From an uncultured bacterium (lineage in GTDB: Bacteria > Methylomirabilota > Methylomirabilia > Rokubacteriales > CSP1-6), in NCBI GenBank assembly GCA_946479205.1, contig CAMLFJ010000003.1, positions 1-21,269 of the forward strand: DNA of 21,269 bases. Direction: 5' to 3'. A program made the position numbers and the translations under genes. Numbering within the stretch: position 1 is the first letter of the stretch; every line of letters starts with the position of its first letter. This document shows positions 6,962-13,321 of the stretch, one piece after another. The notes below the pieces were generated by a model that was not told where the DNA came from, ran no database searches, and saw only the letters and a program-made list of their open reading frames with translations.

Positions 6962-8425
6962 TCACGAACAGTTCTCCTTCGGGCCGCCGATGCCCTCCCC
7001 CATCCGGGGCTCGCCCCGGAGCGCCCGCAGCAGGCGCTGGAAGCTCTCCGAGGTGTCGAGCAGCGTGCGCGCGGCCTCGCCGAGCCGCTTCAGCTGCTCC
7101 GGCTTCAGGCTGAACGTCGTCGGGTAGGACAGGAGCTCTTCACGCATCGGCGACGGCAGGCCCTCGAAGTCGATGTGGACGAAGCAGGTCCTGATCTCCT
7201 GCGCCAGCTCGGGCATCGGGGAAGCCCCGCACCGGGCGAATGCCTCGTTGCACTTCCGGATATCGGTCTGGGCCTGCTCGCGCTCGGACTGGCGGCGGAG
7301 CGCCTGCTCGATCGTATCGAAGCTCACCGTCTCCATGCTGACCGTCGCCGTCTTCAGGAAGACGTCCACGAGCCCGGGCGACCGCTCCCGGCGACTCAGC
7401 TGCTCGGGCGGATCGGTGCGGCCGTTGATCGCGATCACCACGAACCGCTTGACGTGGCCCGCGCTGATCCGGGGCCGCACGAATCCGCTCGTCCGGTCGT
7501 AGGCGCGGAGGATCGACCGCAGTCCGATATTGTCGGCGAGCCCGCCGTCCAGCAGGTGCACCCACTTCTCCGCCGCCGCGTCGTCGGGCCCTTTCGGCCT
7601 CGGATTCATCAGGTCGAGGTGCTGGCGCGCCCAGTAGTAGCGGCCGGGGTTCAGCTCGCGCTCCTCGAGCCCATCCGTCACGTCGTCGGGCACCGTATAG
7701 CCCGCGGGCGGCGGAAAGCTCTGCAGGCTCACCGGGCTCAGCAGGAACGGGAACGCGGACGAGGCCGCGACCGCGCGCGCGACCGGAAACGTGCCGAGGT
7801 CGGAGCCGATGAAGTCGAACTCGGCCTGGGTGAACTCGAAGGGGGCGCCGTTCGCCATGCTGGTCGCGTGCAGGATGACGAAGGGGCGCGGAGGGAGACT
7901 CGCGAACGTGCGGCCTTCGAATACCGTCTCGTCGTACAGCTCGGCGGCCAGGTCGATCCGGCTGAAGTAGGGCGAGGCCAGGCGCACGAGGTTGACCGGG
8001 TTCGCCACGCGCAGGGCCAGCTCGACGTGGATATTGCGCTTGAGGAAGCGGTCGTAGAAGGTGTCGAGGCCGGCCTTGCCGAACAGGCCGTAGTAGGCGG
8101 CGGTGAACGCCCCGCCCGAGATGCCCGCGATGCAATCCACCTCGTCGAGCAGGCTGCGCGGCGCGCCGCCCCGGCCGATGTCGATCTCCCGCAAGCGGAG
8201 GAGCGCGCCGTGCGCGAACGCGGCGGCCCGCGTCCCTCCGCCCGAGAACGACAGGCAGACGAAGAGCTCGTCGGCCGGGTCGGGGCGCTCGGTGACCATC
8301 TGCGGAAAGCGGTACCCGCCCTTCCCCGACGGCGCGGTCAGCTGGGTGTTCGGCGGGTAGTGGGCGCAGCCGGAGGCCGCGACCACGCACAGCAGGAGTG
8401 CGGCGAGCCCGGCCCGCCGGCTCAT
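6962..8425 (-). CDS. Patatin-like phospholipase, lipoprotein
   Basis: This is a serine lipid acyl hydrolase of 487 residues. The N-terminus (MSRRAGLAALLLCVVAASGC) is a lipoprotein signal with the lipidated cysteine at C20, so the protein is probably anchored in the outer or inner membrane facing the periplasm. Patatin motifs are complete: the oxyanion loop SGGGTRA (62-67), the nucleophile elbow G101-I-S103-G-G105 in CIAGISGGAF, and the catalytic aspartate in LLDGGLADN. The C-terminal 150 residues are charged and helical and look like an accessory domain. The ATG overlaps the stop of the small upstream gene (ATGA), so the two are co-translated. It likely acts on envelope phospholipids; the direct substrate is not known. 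Confidence 0.92.
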   Translation of the reverse strand: MSRRAGLAALLLCVVAASGCAHYPPNTQLTAPSGKGGYRFPQMVTERPDPADELFVCLSFSGGGTRAAAFAHGALLRLREIDIGRGGAPRSLLDEVDCIAGISGGAFTAAYYGLFGKAGLDTFYDRFLKRNIHVELALRVANPVNLVRLASPYFSRIDLAAELYDETVFEGRTFASLPPRPFVILHATSMANGAPFEFTQAEFDFIGSDLGTFPVARAVAASSAFPFLLSPVSLQSFPPPAGYTVPDDVTDGLEERELNPGRYYWARQHLDLMNPRPKGPDDAAAEKWVHLLDGGLADNIGLRSILRAYDRTSGFVRPRISAGHVKRFVVIAINGRTDPPEQLSRRERSPGLVDVFLKTATVSMETVSFDTIEQALRRQSEREQAQTDIRKCNEAFARCGASPMPELAQEIRTCFVHIDFEGLPSPMREELLSYPTTFSLKPEQLKRLGEAARTLLDTSESFQRLLRALRGEPRMGEGIGGPKENCS

Positions 8426-8673
8426 AGGGGGCTCCCCGGAGAGAGCGGAATCGCGGCGGGCGGCAGGCGGTGAAACGTGATGCAGACGGGATCCATCGCC
8501 GCGGTGTTCGCCAGGCGCACCCTCTGGTCGAGGGGCGAGAAGTCGTTCGGCGGACCGAGGGCCACCCGGTGGATGCCGGCCTCCAGCTCCAGGATGACGT
8601 TCGTCCGGCCCACCGGCACGCTACCCACCCGCACCTCGCGGCTGTCATCGAAGAGCACGAGCAGGAACTCCAT
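8422..8673 (-). CDS. Small PEGA-like protein upstream of patatin lipoprotein
   Basis: This is an 83-residue protein without signal peptide or membrane segment. The core VRVGSVPVGRTNVILELEAGIHRVALG, followed by DQRVRLANT and DPVCITFHRL, has the alternating beta-strand pattern of PEGA-like small beta domains (a short strand, a turn with G-T-N, then a strand ending HRVALG). The assignment is by pattern only. The start has GGGAGG 5 bases upstream and a candidate promoter at 8717-8746. The gene ends inside the ATG of the patatin gene (ATGA), so it is the first gene of a two-gene operon. It may be a partner or regulator of the phospholipase; that is inference. Confidence 0.72.
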   Translation of the reverse strand: MEFLLVLFDDSREVRVGSVPVGRTNVILELEAGIHRVALGPPNDFSPLDQRVRLANTAAMDPVCITFHRLPPAAIPLSPGSPL

Positions 8674-8716
8674 CGCGTCCTCCCGGCCGAGCGTCGCTCG
8701 ATCTCGTCCTTCGGCG

Positions 8717-8746
8717 ACGCTAGTTGGACCCCCCGGTGGGTGTCAA
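8717..8746 (-). promoter_or_regulatory. Candidate sigma70-type promoter for the PEGA-like/patatin operon
   Basis: On the minus strand TTGACA (8746-8741) is followed after 18 bases by TAGCGT (8722-8717). The predicted transcript would start near 8710 and reach the ATG at 8673 after a short leader carrying GGGAGG. The -35 box is perfect; the -10 box is weak. Confidence 0.5.
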
Positions 8747-8760
8747 CATCTTTCCTGTGC

Positions 8761-8850
8761 TTACTCGGCCGTCTTGGCGCCGATGATCTCGGCGACCACC
8801 ACCCGGTCGGCGTCCGGCGAGGAATCCCTCGGGTGCGATTCTCCATCTCA
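8761..8850 (-). pseudogene. Possible 3' remnant of a gene in the 203-base intergenic region
   Basis: Between the divergent genes starting at 8673 and 8877, the minus strand reads an open stretch of 28 codons ending in TAA (8763-8761). It translates to HPRDSSPDADRVVVAEII and GAKTAE after a short DGES lead. It looks like a protein C-terminus but has no start and is bounded upstream by TGA (8850-8848). It may be the tail of a deleted gene or chance coding-like composition. Confidence 0.2.
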
Positions 8851-8876
8851 ACCAAGACTGGTAGTCTGGAGAGCGC

Positions 8877-9872
8877 ATGAACCCCGCCGACAGCCTGCAG
8901 TTTCTCGAGCACTACGGCGTCGTGATCCTTCCCGCCCTGGTGGTCGCCGAGCAGATCGGGGTGCCGCTGCCCGCGGTGCCCGCCCTCCTGGGGGTCGGCG
9001 CCCTCGCCGCGCACGGCCGTATCAACGTGGGGCTGGTGCTCGCCGCGATCACGGTCGTGGCGCTGACCGTCGATCTCACCTGGTACGAGCTGGGGCGGCG
9101 GCGTGGGGCCGTCGTCCTCGCGACGCTTTGCCGCCTCTCTCTCGAGCCGGACTCCTGCCTGCGCCGGGCCCAGCGCGTCTTCGTGCGTCATGGCGCGCGG
9201 GGCATGCTCGTCGCGAAGTTCGTCCCCGGCTTGAGCACGGTGATGCCGCCGCTCGCCGGGGTGTTCGCGGTGGGGCGCGTGCGCTTCGCGCTCTACGACC
9301 TCGCGGGCGTGCTGCTCTGGGCGGGCACGTGGCTGACGCTGGGATACGTCTTCAGCGACGCGATCACCCTGATCACCGCCCGGGCCGCCCTCCTCGGGCA
9401 GACGCTCGGCCTGGTAGCGGTGGTGACCCTCGCCATCTACGTCCTGCTCAAGTACGCGCGCCGGCGCCTGTTCCTGCGGCGGCTCCGCATCGCGCGCATC
9501 TCCCCCGCGTCACTCAAGCAGCGGCTCGACGCCGGAGACGACGTCGCGATCATCGACCTCCGGACTCCGCTCGACGTCGCGGCCACGCCGTACGCGATTC
9601 CCGGGAGCCGCTGGCTGGCCGTCGACGCCATCGACGCGGGCGAGGCGGGCCGGCTCCGGGGCCGCGAGCTGGTCCTCTACTGCGCCTGACCCAACGAAGC
9701 CACGAGCGCCCGGGTGGCGCTCCTGCTCGCGCGCCAGGGGCTCACGCGCGTCCATCCGCTCGATGGCGGCCTGGCCGCGTGGATGGAGCTGGGCTTCTCG
9801 GTGCAGTCGGTGCAACCGCCGGTCGTCGCGGTGGACGAGCGCGCGGACCGCACGCCGTCCCGGGCCGCCTAG
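8877..9872 (+). CDS. DedA/VTT membrane protein fused to a rhodanese domain, with an in-frame TGA (probable selenocysteine 271)
   Basis: This is a 331-residue fusion. Residues 1-200 are a DedA-family (VTT domain) membrane protein with the EQIGVPLPAVPALLGVGAL motif and the AKFVPGLSTVMPPLAGVF re-entrant region. Residues 210-310 are a rhodanese domain: ISPASLKQRLDAG, VAIIDLRTPLDV, IPGS, ELVLYCA, then TGA at 9687-9689, then PNEATSARVALLLARQG, RVHPLDGGLAAWMELG, ending in TAG at 9872. Known DedA-rhodanese fusions read YCxCPNEA here, so the TGA replaces a cysteine. It precedes the loop serine by six residues, the spacing of a rhodanese nucleophile. The frame after TGA is undamaged and runs to a normal end. 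If TGA were a stop, the protein would be 270 residues and lack its active site. Sulfur-transfer partners are unknown. GGAG just upstream is a weak RBS. Confidence 0.85.
9687..9689 (+). other. In-frame TGA, probable selenocysteine codon (rhodanese active site)
   Basis: TGA is codon 271, flanked by TAC TGC GCC before and CCC AAC GAA GCC after. Homologous fusions have cysteine here. TGC to TGA is a single-base difference, so a nonsense mutation or sequencing error must also be considered. The downstream hairpin and a second case at 12380 favour selenocysteine. Confidence 0.7.
9704..9722 (+). promoter_or_regulatory. Candidate bacterial SECIS hairpin for the rhodanese TGA
   Basis: GAGCGCC (9704-9710) pairs perfectly with GGCGCTC (9716-9722), closing a 5-base loop CGGGT (9711-9715). 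The stem begins 14 bases after the TGA, and the first loop G (second loop position, 9712) is 23 bases after it. A stable stem just downstream of UGA with a small loop carrying G near its 5' side is the known form of bacterial SelB-binding elements. The sequence is also coding, and GC-rich DNA forms stems readily. Confidence 0.55.
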
Positions 9873-9884
9873 CCGCGGTCCTCG

Positions 9885-10472
9885 CTAGCGCACCCGCAGG
9901 CCGATGCGGCTCCACCGCGGGTGACCATCCGCATCGGAGGACCAGTAGATCCAGACCGGCCGGCCGATGATCTGCGTCTGCGCGACCGGCCCCCAGTGCC
10001 GGCTGTCCTCGCCGGCATTCCGGTTGTCGGCCATCACGAAGACGGCCCCGGGGGGGATCTGGACCGGTCCCACCTCCCGGTCCGCGCGCACCTCGTCGGA
10101 GAAGTCCGCGTAGGGCTCGGCGAGCGGCGGGCACCCGTCCGCCGGCTCGCAGTTGATGTACACCCCCTGCCCCTGGACGACGATCTCTTCCCCGCCCAGG
10201 CCGACGATTCGCTTGACCAGGGTCTCGCTCGCGTCGCTCGGGTCGGTGAAGATGACGAGATCGCCGCGCGACCACCAGTGCGCACCCTTGTCCATCAGCA
10301 CGTAGTCCCCCACCAGGAGCGTCGGGGCCATGGAGGTCGACGGGATCCAGGCGCCCTCGAAGCGGTGACGCACCGCGAGCGGCAGCGCGAGGGCGAGCGT
10401 GATCGTCCCGAGCATGACGGCGATCCAGAACAGACGGCCGGAGCGAGAAGATGGGACCACGCGGGTGGTCAT
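9885..10472 (-). CDS. lepB: Signal peptidase I
   Basis: This is a type I signal peptidase of 195 residues that cleaves signal peptides at the outer face of the cytoplasmic membrane. One N-terminal membrane segment (about residues 14-34, FWIAVMLGTITLALALPLAV) is followed by box B with the nucleophile S47 (IPSTSMAPTLLVGDY). The general base K87 is in box D (LVKRIVGLGGEE), and box E reads VFVMADNRNAGEDSRHWGPV. There is a small insertion with two cysteines (YINCEPADGCPP). It is shorter than the E. coli enzyme and has a single membrane span, as in many Gram-positive and deep-branching bacteria. It converges on the DedA-rhodanese gene with only 12 bases between the stops. A TATAGT box lies 6 bases before the ATG. 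Confidence 0.93.
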   Translation of the reverse strand: MTTRVVPSSRSGRLFWIAVMLGTITLALALPLAVRHRFEGAWIPSTSMAPTLLVGDYVLMDKGAHWWSRGDLVIFTDPSDASETLVKRIVGLGGEEIVVQGQGVYINCEPADGCPPLAEPYADFSDEVRADREVGPVQIPPGAVFVMADNRNAGEDSRHWGPVAQTQIIGRPVWIYWSSDADGHPRWSRIGLRVR

Positions 10473-10478
10473 GCGATC

Positions 10479-10484
10479 ACTATA
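10479..10484 (-). promoter_or_regulatory. lepB: Candidate -10 box for a leaderless lepB transcript
   Basis: On the minus strand TATAGT (10484-10479) is separated from the ATG (10472) by GATCGC. Transcription would begin at or next to the start codon, and there is no Shine-Dalgarno sequence, so the mRNA may be leaderless. No convincing -35 box is seen. Confidence 0.35.
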
Positions 10485-10535
10485 GTTGATGGACGGCGTC
10501 GGCTATATCATGTCCCGCGAAGGGAGCCCCGACCC

Positions 10536-11378
10536 GTGAATACCTCCGCACTCGACGCGTCGCGAGACCGCCTGCTGAAGACCGCCGCGAATGACGGGAT
10601 CGTCCTCGCCCACGCCACCGCGACCAGGGCGGTGGCCGCCTGGACGCTGGCCCCGGCGCCCCCGGACCCGGCCCGTCATCTGGAGACGGCCCACGCGCAG
10701 GCCCGCCGCCATCTCGCCCGGCTCACCCAGCACGATCCCGCCCGTGAAGTGCTCGCGGTCATGACCGACGAGCTGTTCTTCCGATTGACCGACGCGCGAC
10801 CGGCCCCCCTCACCGCGCCGGCGGGCGTGACCCGTTTCGTCTACACGCCGCGCAAGACCCTGCGCCGCGTGCTCGATCACGCGCTGGACCATCTGAACCA
10901 GATCGACCAGTGGCTCGCCTGGCAGCATGACGGCGTCGTCCCGACGCCGACCGATGGATGGGTGCCGTCCACGGTGACCCTGCCCGATGACCGGCTGCCC
11001 CTGACGCCCGCCGATCTCGACGCGTGGCTCTGGCGCATCGACCAGGCCACCCGGCTCGTCGTGCGGCGGGCGGGGCAGCTCAGCCTAGCCGAGCTGGACT
11101 GGCTTCCCCCCGATGGAGGCTGGCCCCTGCGTCGCGTGCTCCACCACCTCGCGCGGTCGGAGCGTCTCTACGCGGCCGCGCTCGACGAAGCGCTGCCCGA
11201 CGAGGATCCGGCGCGCCGGTACGAGGCGGCCAGCCGGCGCCTCGACGACGGCGTGCGCGCGGCGAGCGATCGCGGCCGGGACGAGTCGATCGTCTATGCG
11301 GGCCTCTACGGAGTACTACAGTCGCCCGAGGAGGTCGTGGACCTCGTGCTCACCATCGAGCGTGAGCTGCTGGCCTAG
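10536..11378 (+). CDS. DinB-like (four-helix bundle) protein
   Basis: This is a helical protein of 280 residues with two DinB-like signatures. The first is RRVLDHALDHLNQIDQWLAW around residue 115. The second is RRVLHHLARSERLYAAAL around residue 205, preceded by LDWLPPDGGWPL. DinB/YfiT-type proteins are metal-binding four-helix bundles, some of which are thiol-dependent transferases. The histidines of the two signatures could hold a metal, but I cannot assign an activity. The GTG start at 10536 follows AAGGGAG (10520-10526) at a good distance, and a TATATC box at 10504-10509 could serve as a -10 element, without a clear -35. It is followed after 4 bases by a solute-binding protein gene. Confidence 0.7.
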   Translation: MNTSALDASRDRLLKTAANDGIVLAHATATRAVAAWTLAPAPPDPARHLETAHAQARRHLARLTQHDPAREVLAVMTDELFFRLTDARPAPLTAPAGVTRFVYTPRKTLRRVLDHALDHLNQIDQWLAWQHDGVVPTPTDGWVPSTVTLPDDRLPLTPADLDAWLWRIDQATRLVVRRAGQLSLAELDWLPPDGGWPLRRVLHHLARSERLYAAALDEALPDEDPARRYEAASRRLDDGVRAASDRGRDESIVYAGLYGVLQSPEEVVDLVLTIERELLA

Positions 11379-11382
11379 CGGC

Positions 11383-12171
11383 ATGGCCATGACGACGGGA
11401 CTTGTCGGTCTGATTCTGCTAGCATCTGGCGCCATGGCCGACATCACTCCCGCCGTCCGCGCCGATCTCGCTGCGACCGGCAAGCTCCGGGCCGCCATCA
11501 ACTACGGCAACTTCATCCTCGCCACGAAGGACAAGACCACCGGCGAGTCGAAGGGCGCGGCGGTCGACCTGACGCACGAGATCGCGAAGCGGCTCGGCGT
11601 CCCGGTCGAGATCGTCGCGTACGACAGCGTGGCGGTCATGGGCGACGCGGCGCCGAGCGGCGTGTGGGACATCGCGTTCCTCGGCTCCGACCCGGCGCGC
11701 GAGAAGATCATGAGCTTCACCGCCGCGTATCTCGAGATCGAGGCGACCTACCTGGTGCCCGGCGCCTCCCCGCTGCGCACCGCCGCGGACGTCGATCGCG
11801 AGGGCGTGCGCGTGGCCGCGCCGGCCCGCGCCAACTACGAGCTCTATCTGAGCCGCAACCTCAAGCGAGCGCAGCTCGTGTCGGCGCCGGGCGCCGACGC
11901 GGCCTTCGAGCTGCTCGCGACCGGCAAGGTCGAAGCCCTGGCCGGGTTGACCCAGGCCCTGCTCGGCCTGGCCCCGAAGCTGCCGGGGGCGCGCCTGGTC
12001 GAGGGACGGTTCATGGGCGTGCAGCAGTCCATCGCGGTGCCGAAGGGCAAGGACGCCGGCCTGCTCTACCTGCGCGCCGTCGTCGAAGAGGCCAAGCAGT
12101 CCGGGCTCGTGGCCCGCGCCATCGAGCGGACCGGGGCCAAGGGCGTCTCGGTGGCGCCCCCGGCGAAGTAG
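11383..12171 (+). CDS. Transporter substrate-binding protein (periplasmic binding protein type 2, SBP_bac_3-like)
   Basis: This is a periplasmic solute-binding protein of 262 residues. A short signal sequence (MAMTTGLVGLILLASGAMA) precedes the mature domain. Fold markers are GKLRAAINYGNFILATKD, GAAVDLTHEIAKRLGVPVEIVAYDS, GVWDIAFLGSDPAREKIM, SFTAAYLEIEATYLVPG, AFELLATGKVEALAGL and QQSIAVPKG. It resembles amino-acid or polar-solute receptors of ABC systems, but no permease or ATPase gene is adjacent, so it is an orphan receptor. The ATG at 11383 (with another at 11389) follows the DinB stop by 4 bases without an SD, so its translation probably depends on the upstream gene. A later ATG at 11434 would remove the signal peptide and is less likely. 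Confidence 0.85.
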   Translation: MAMTTGLVGLILLASGAMADITPAVRADLAATGKLRAAINYGNFILATKDKTTGESKGAAVDLTHEIAKRLGVPVEIVAYDSVAVMGDAAPSGVWDIAFLGSDPAREKIMSFTAAYLEIEATYLVPGASPLRTAADVDREGVRVAAPARANYELYLSRNLKRAQLVSAPGADAAFELLATGKVEALAGLTQALLGLAPKLPGARLVEGRFMGVQQSIAVPKGKDAGLLYLRAVVEEAKQSGLVARAIERTGAKGVSVAPPAK

Positions 12172-12253
12172 CGACCCCGCCGGTCCTCGCTTCTCGCCGG
12201 TCCGCGGGCGATCGGCGCCTGACCGTTCAGACCGATCCACAAGGAGAGACGGC

Positions 12254-13321
12254 ATGGAGATCCCCCGCACGATGAAGGCGACGGTGCTCGTCGCGCCACA
12301 CCGGTTCGAGCTGCTGGAGCGGCCGGTGCCGGTGCCGGGCGACGAGGACGTTCTCGTCCGGGTACGCGCCTGCGGTGTCTGAGGGACGGACCTGAAAATC
12401 ATCCACACCGGCATGCCGAAGATGCCGCCCTACGGCGAGTTCATCTTCGGCCACGAGTACGCGGGCGACGTGGTCGCCATCGGCCGGACGGTGGACGAGT
12501 TTCGGGTCGGCGACCGGGTGGTCGTCGAGGCGCACATGGGCTGCCGCCGCTGCGAGAACTGCATCCGTGGGCACTACACCGCGTGTCTGAACTATGGCAA
12601 CGCGCGGCGCGGGCATCGCGCCAATGGGTTCACCACGAACGGGGGGCTCGCCGAGTATGCGGTGAACCACGTCAACACGCTGTACCGCATTCCCGACGGG
12701 GTGGACTACGACGAGGCGACCGTGGTGATGACCTCGGGCAGCCCGCTCTTCGGGCTGGAGAACGCGGGCGGCTACTTCGCGGGCGAGACGGTGGCCGTGC
12801 TCGGCCCCGGCCCGATCGGCCTCATGGCCATCCAGCTCGTCAAGGCGCTCGGAGCCACCCGCGTGATCCTCACCGGCACCCGCGCTTCCCGCCTGGCCAT
12901 GGGCCGGCAGCTCGGCGCCGACGTCGTCGTCGACAGCCGTGAGACGGATCCGGTGGCCGCGGTCATGGAGGCGACCGCCGAGAAGGGCGCCGACCTCGTG
13001 ATCGACTGCGCGGGCGGCGACGACACGTTCGACCAGTCCATCAAGATGGCCAAGTCCGGCGGCAAGGTGCTGCTGGTGGCCTTCTATCACGGCCCGGTGA
13101 CCGCCGACGTGAGCCACGCGGTCCGCCGCAACATCACGATCTACACCGAGCGCGGCGAGGGCGGCACCAGCGTGGGCCGCGCGCTCGCGCTGCTCGCGGC
13201 CGGGCGGCTCACCGCCAAGCCGCTCATCACGCACCACTTCCCGCTCAGCCGCGTCCACGAGGCGATGGACGTCCTCGAGCGGCGCATCGGCGACCCGCTG
13301 AAGGTGGTCCTGGAGCCGTGA
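12254..13321 (+). CDS. Zinc-dependent alcohol dehydrogenase (MDR family) with an in-frame TGA (probable selenocysteine 43)
   Basis: This is a medium-chain zinc dehydrogenase of 355 residues if TGA (12380-12382) is read through. Start: ATG after AAGGAG (12241-12246). The GroES-like domain reads MKATVLVAPHRFELLERPVPVPG, DEDVLVRVRACGV, TGA, GTDLKI, then the GHE zinc motif (H67-E68). In relatives the motif is CGVCGTD, so TGA replaces the catalytic-zinc cysteine. The structural-zinc cysteines C97, C100, C103 and C111 (CRRCENC, then C) are intact. The NAD(P) loop is G184-P-G-P-I-G189. The frame is otherwise undamaged; starting at the ATG at 12413 instead would lose the catalytic site. It resembles threonine/sorbitol dehydrogenase-type enzymes; the substrate is unknown. 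Its stop overlaps the tctC start (GTGA), linking it to TTT uptake. Confidence 0.85.
12380..12382 (+). other. In-frame TGA, probable selenocysteine codon (catalytic zinc ligand of alcohol dehydrogenase)
   Basis: Codon 43 is TGA between TGC GGT GTC and GGG ACG GAC. The family motif has cysteine here, equivalent to Cys46 of horse liver alcohol dehydrogenase, which binds the catalytic zinc. TGC to TGA is a single-base difference, so a mutation or sequencing error is the main alternative. Confidence 0.72.
12400..12451 (+). promoter_or_regulatory. Competing RNA hairpins downstream of the dehydrogenase TGA (candidate SECIS region)
   Basis: Two alternative folds share GATG at 12421-12424. Fold A: CATC (12400-12403) with GATG, enclosing CGG (12409-12411) and CCG (12416-12418) around CATG. 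Its loop lies about 30 bases after the TGA, within the usual SECIS distance. Fold B: a perfect 10-bp stem, GCCGAAGATG (12415-12424) with CATCTTCGGC (12442-12451), loop of 17 bases; this is stable but its loop starts 43 bases after the TGA, farther than usual. Which one, if either, binds SelB cannot be told by eye. Confidence 0.35.

Noticed and set aside
8848..8850. A third TGA (minus strand) in frame with the fragment at 8761-8847, as another possible selenocysteine codon
   Set aside because: The sequence upstream of this TGA is the antisense of the DedA gene start and does not look like coding sequence, so there is no protein for the TGA to interrupt.
9885..9890. Pseudogene interpretation of the DedA-rhodanese gene as a truncated DedA followed by a dead rhodanese tail
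   Set aside because: The sequence after the TGA has no further stops or frameshifts for 60 codons, keeps the family motifs, and ends just before lepB; decay would be expected to leave additional damage.
12413..13321. Short alcohol dehydrogenase starting at ATG 12413
   Set aside because: This start has no ribosome-binding site and would remove the catalytic-zinc cysteine position and the first strands of the GroES-like domain, whereas the ATG at 12254 has AAGGAG and a matching N-terminus.
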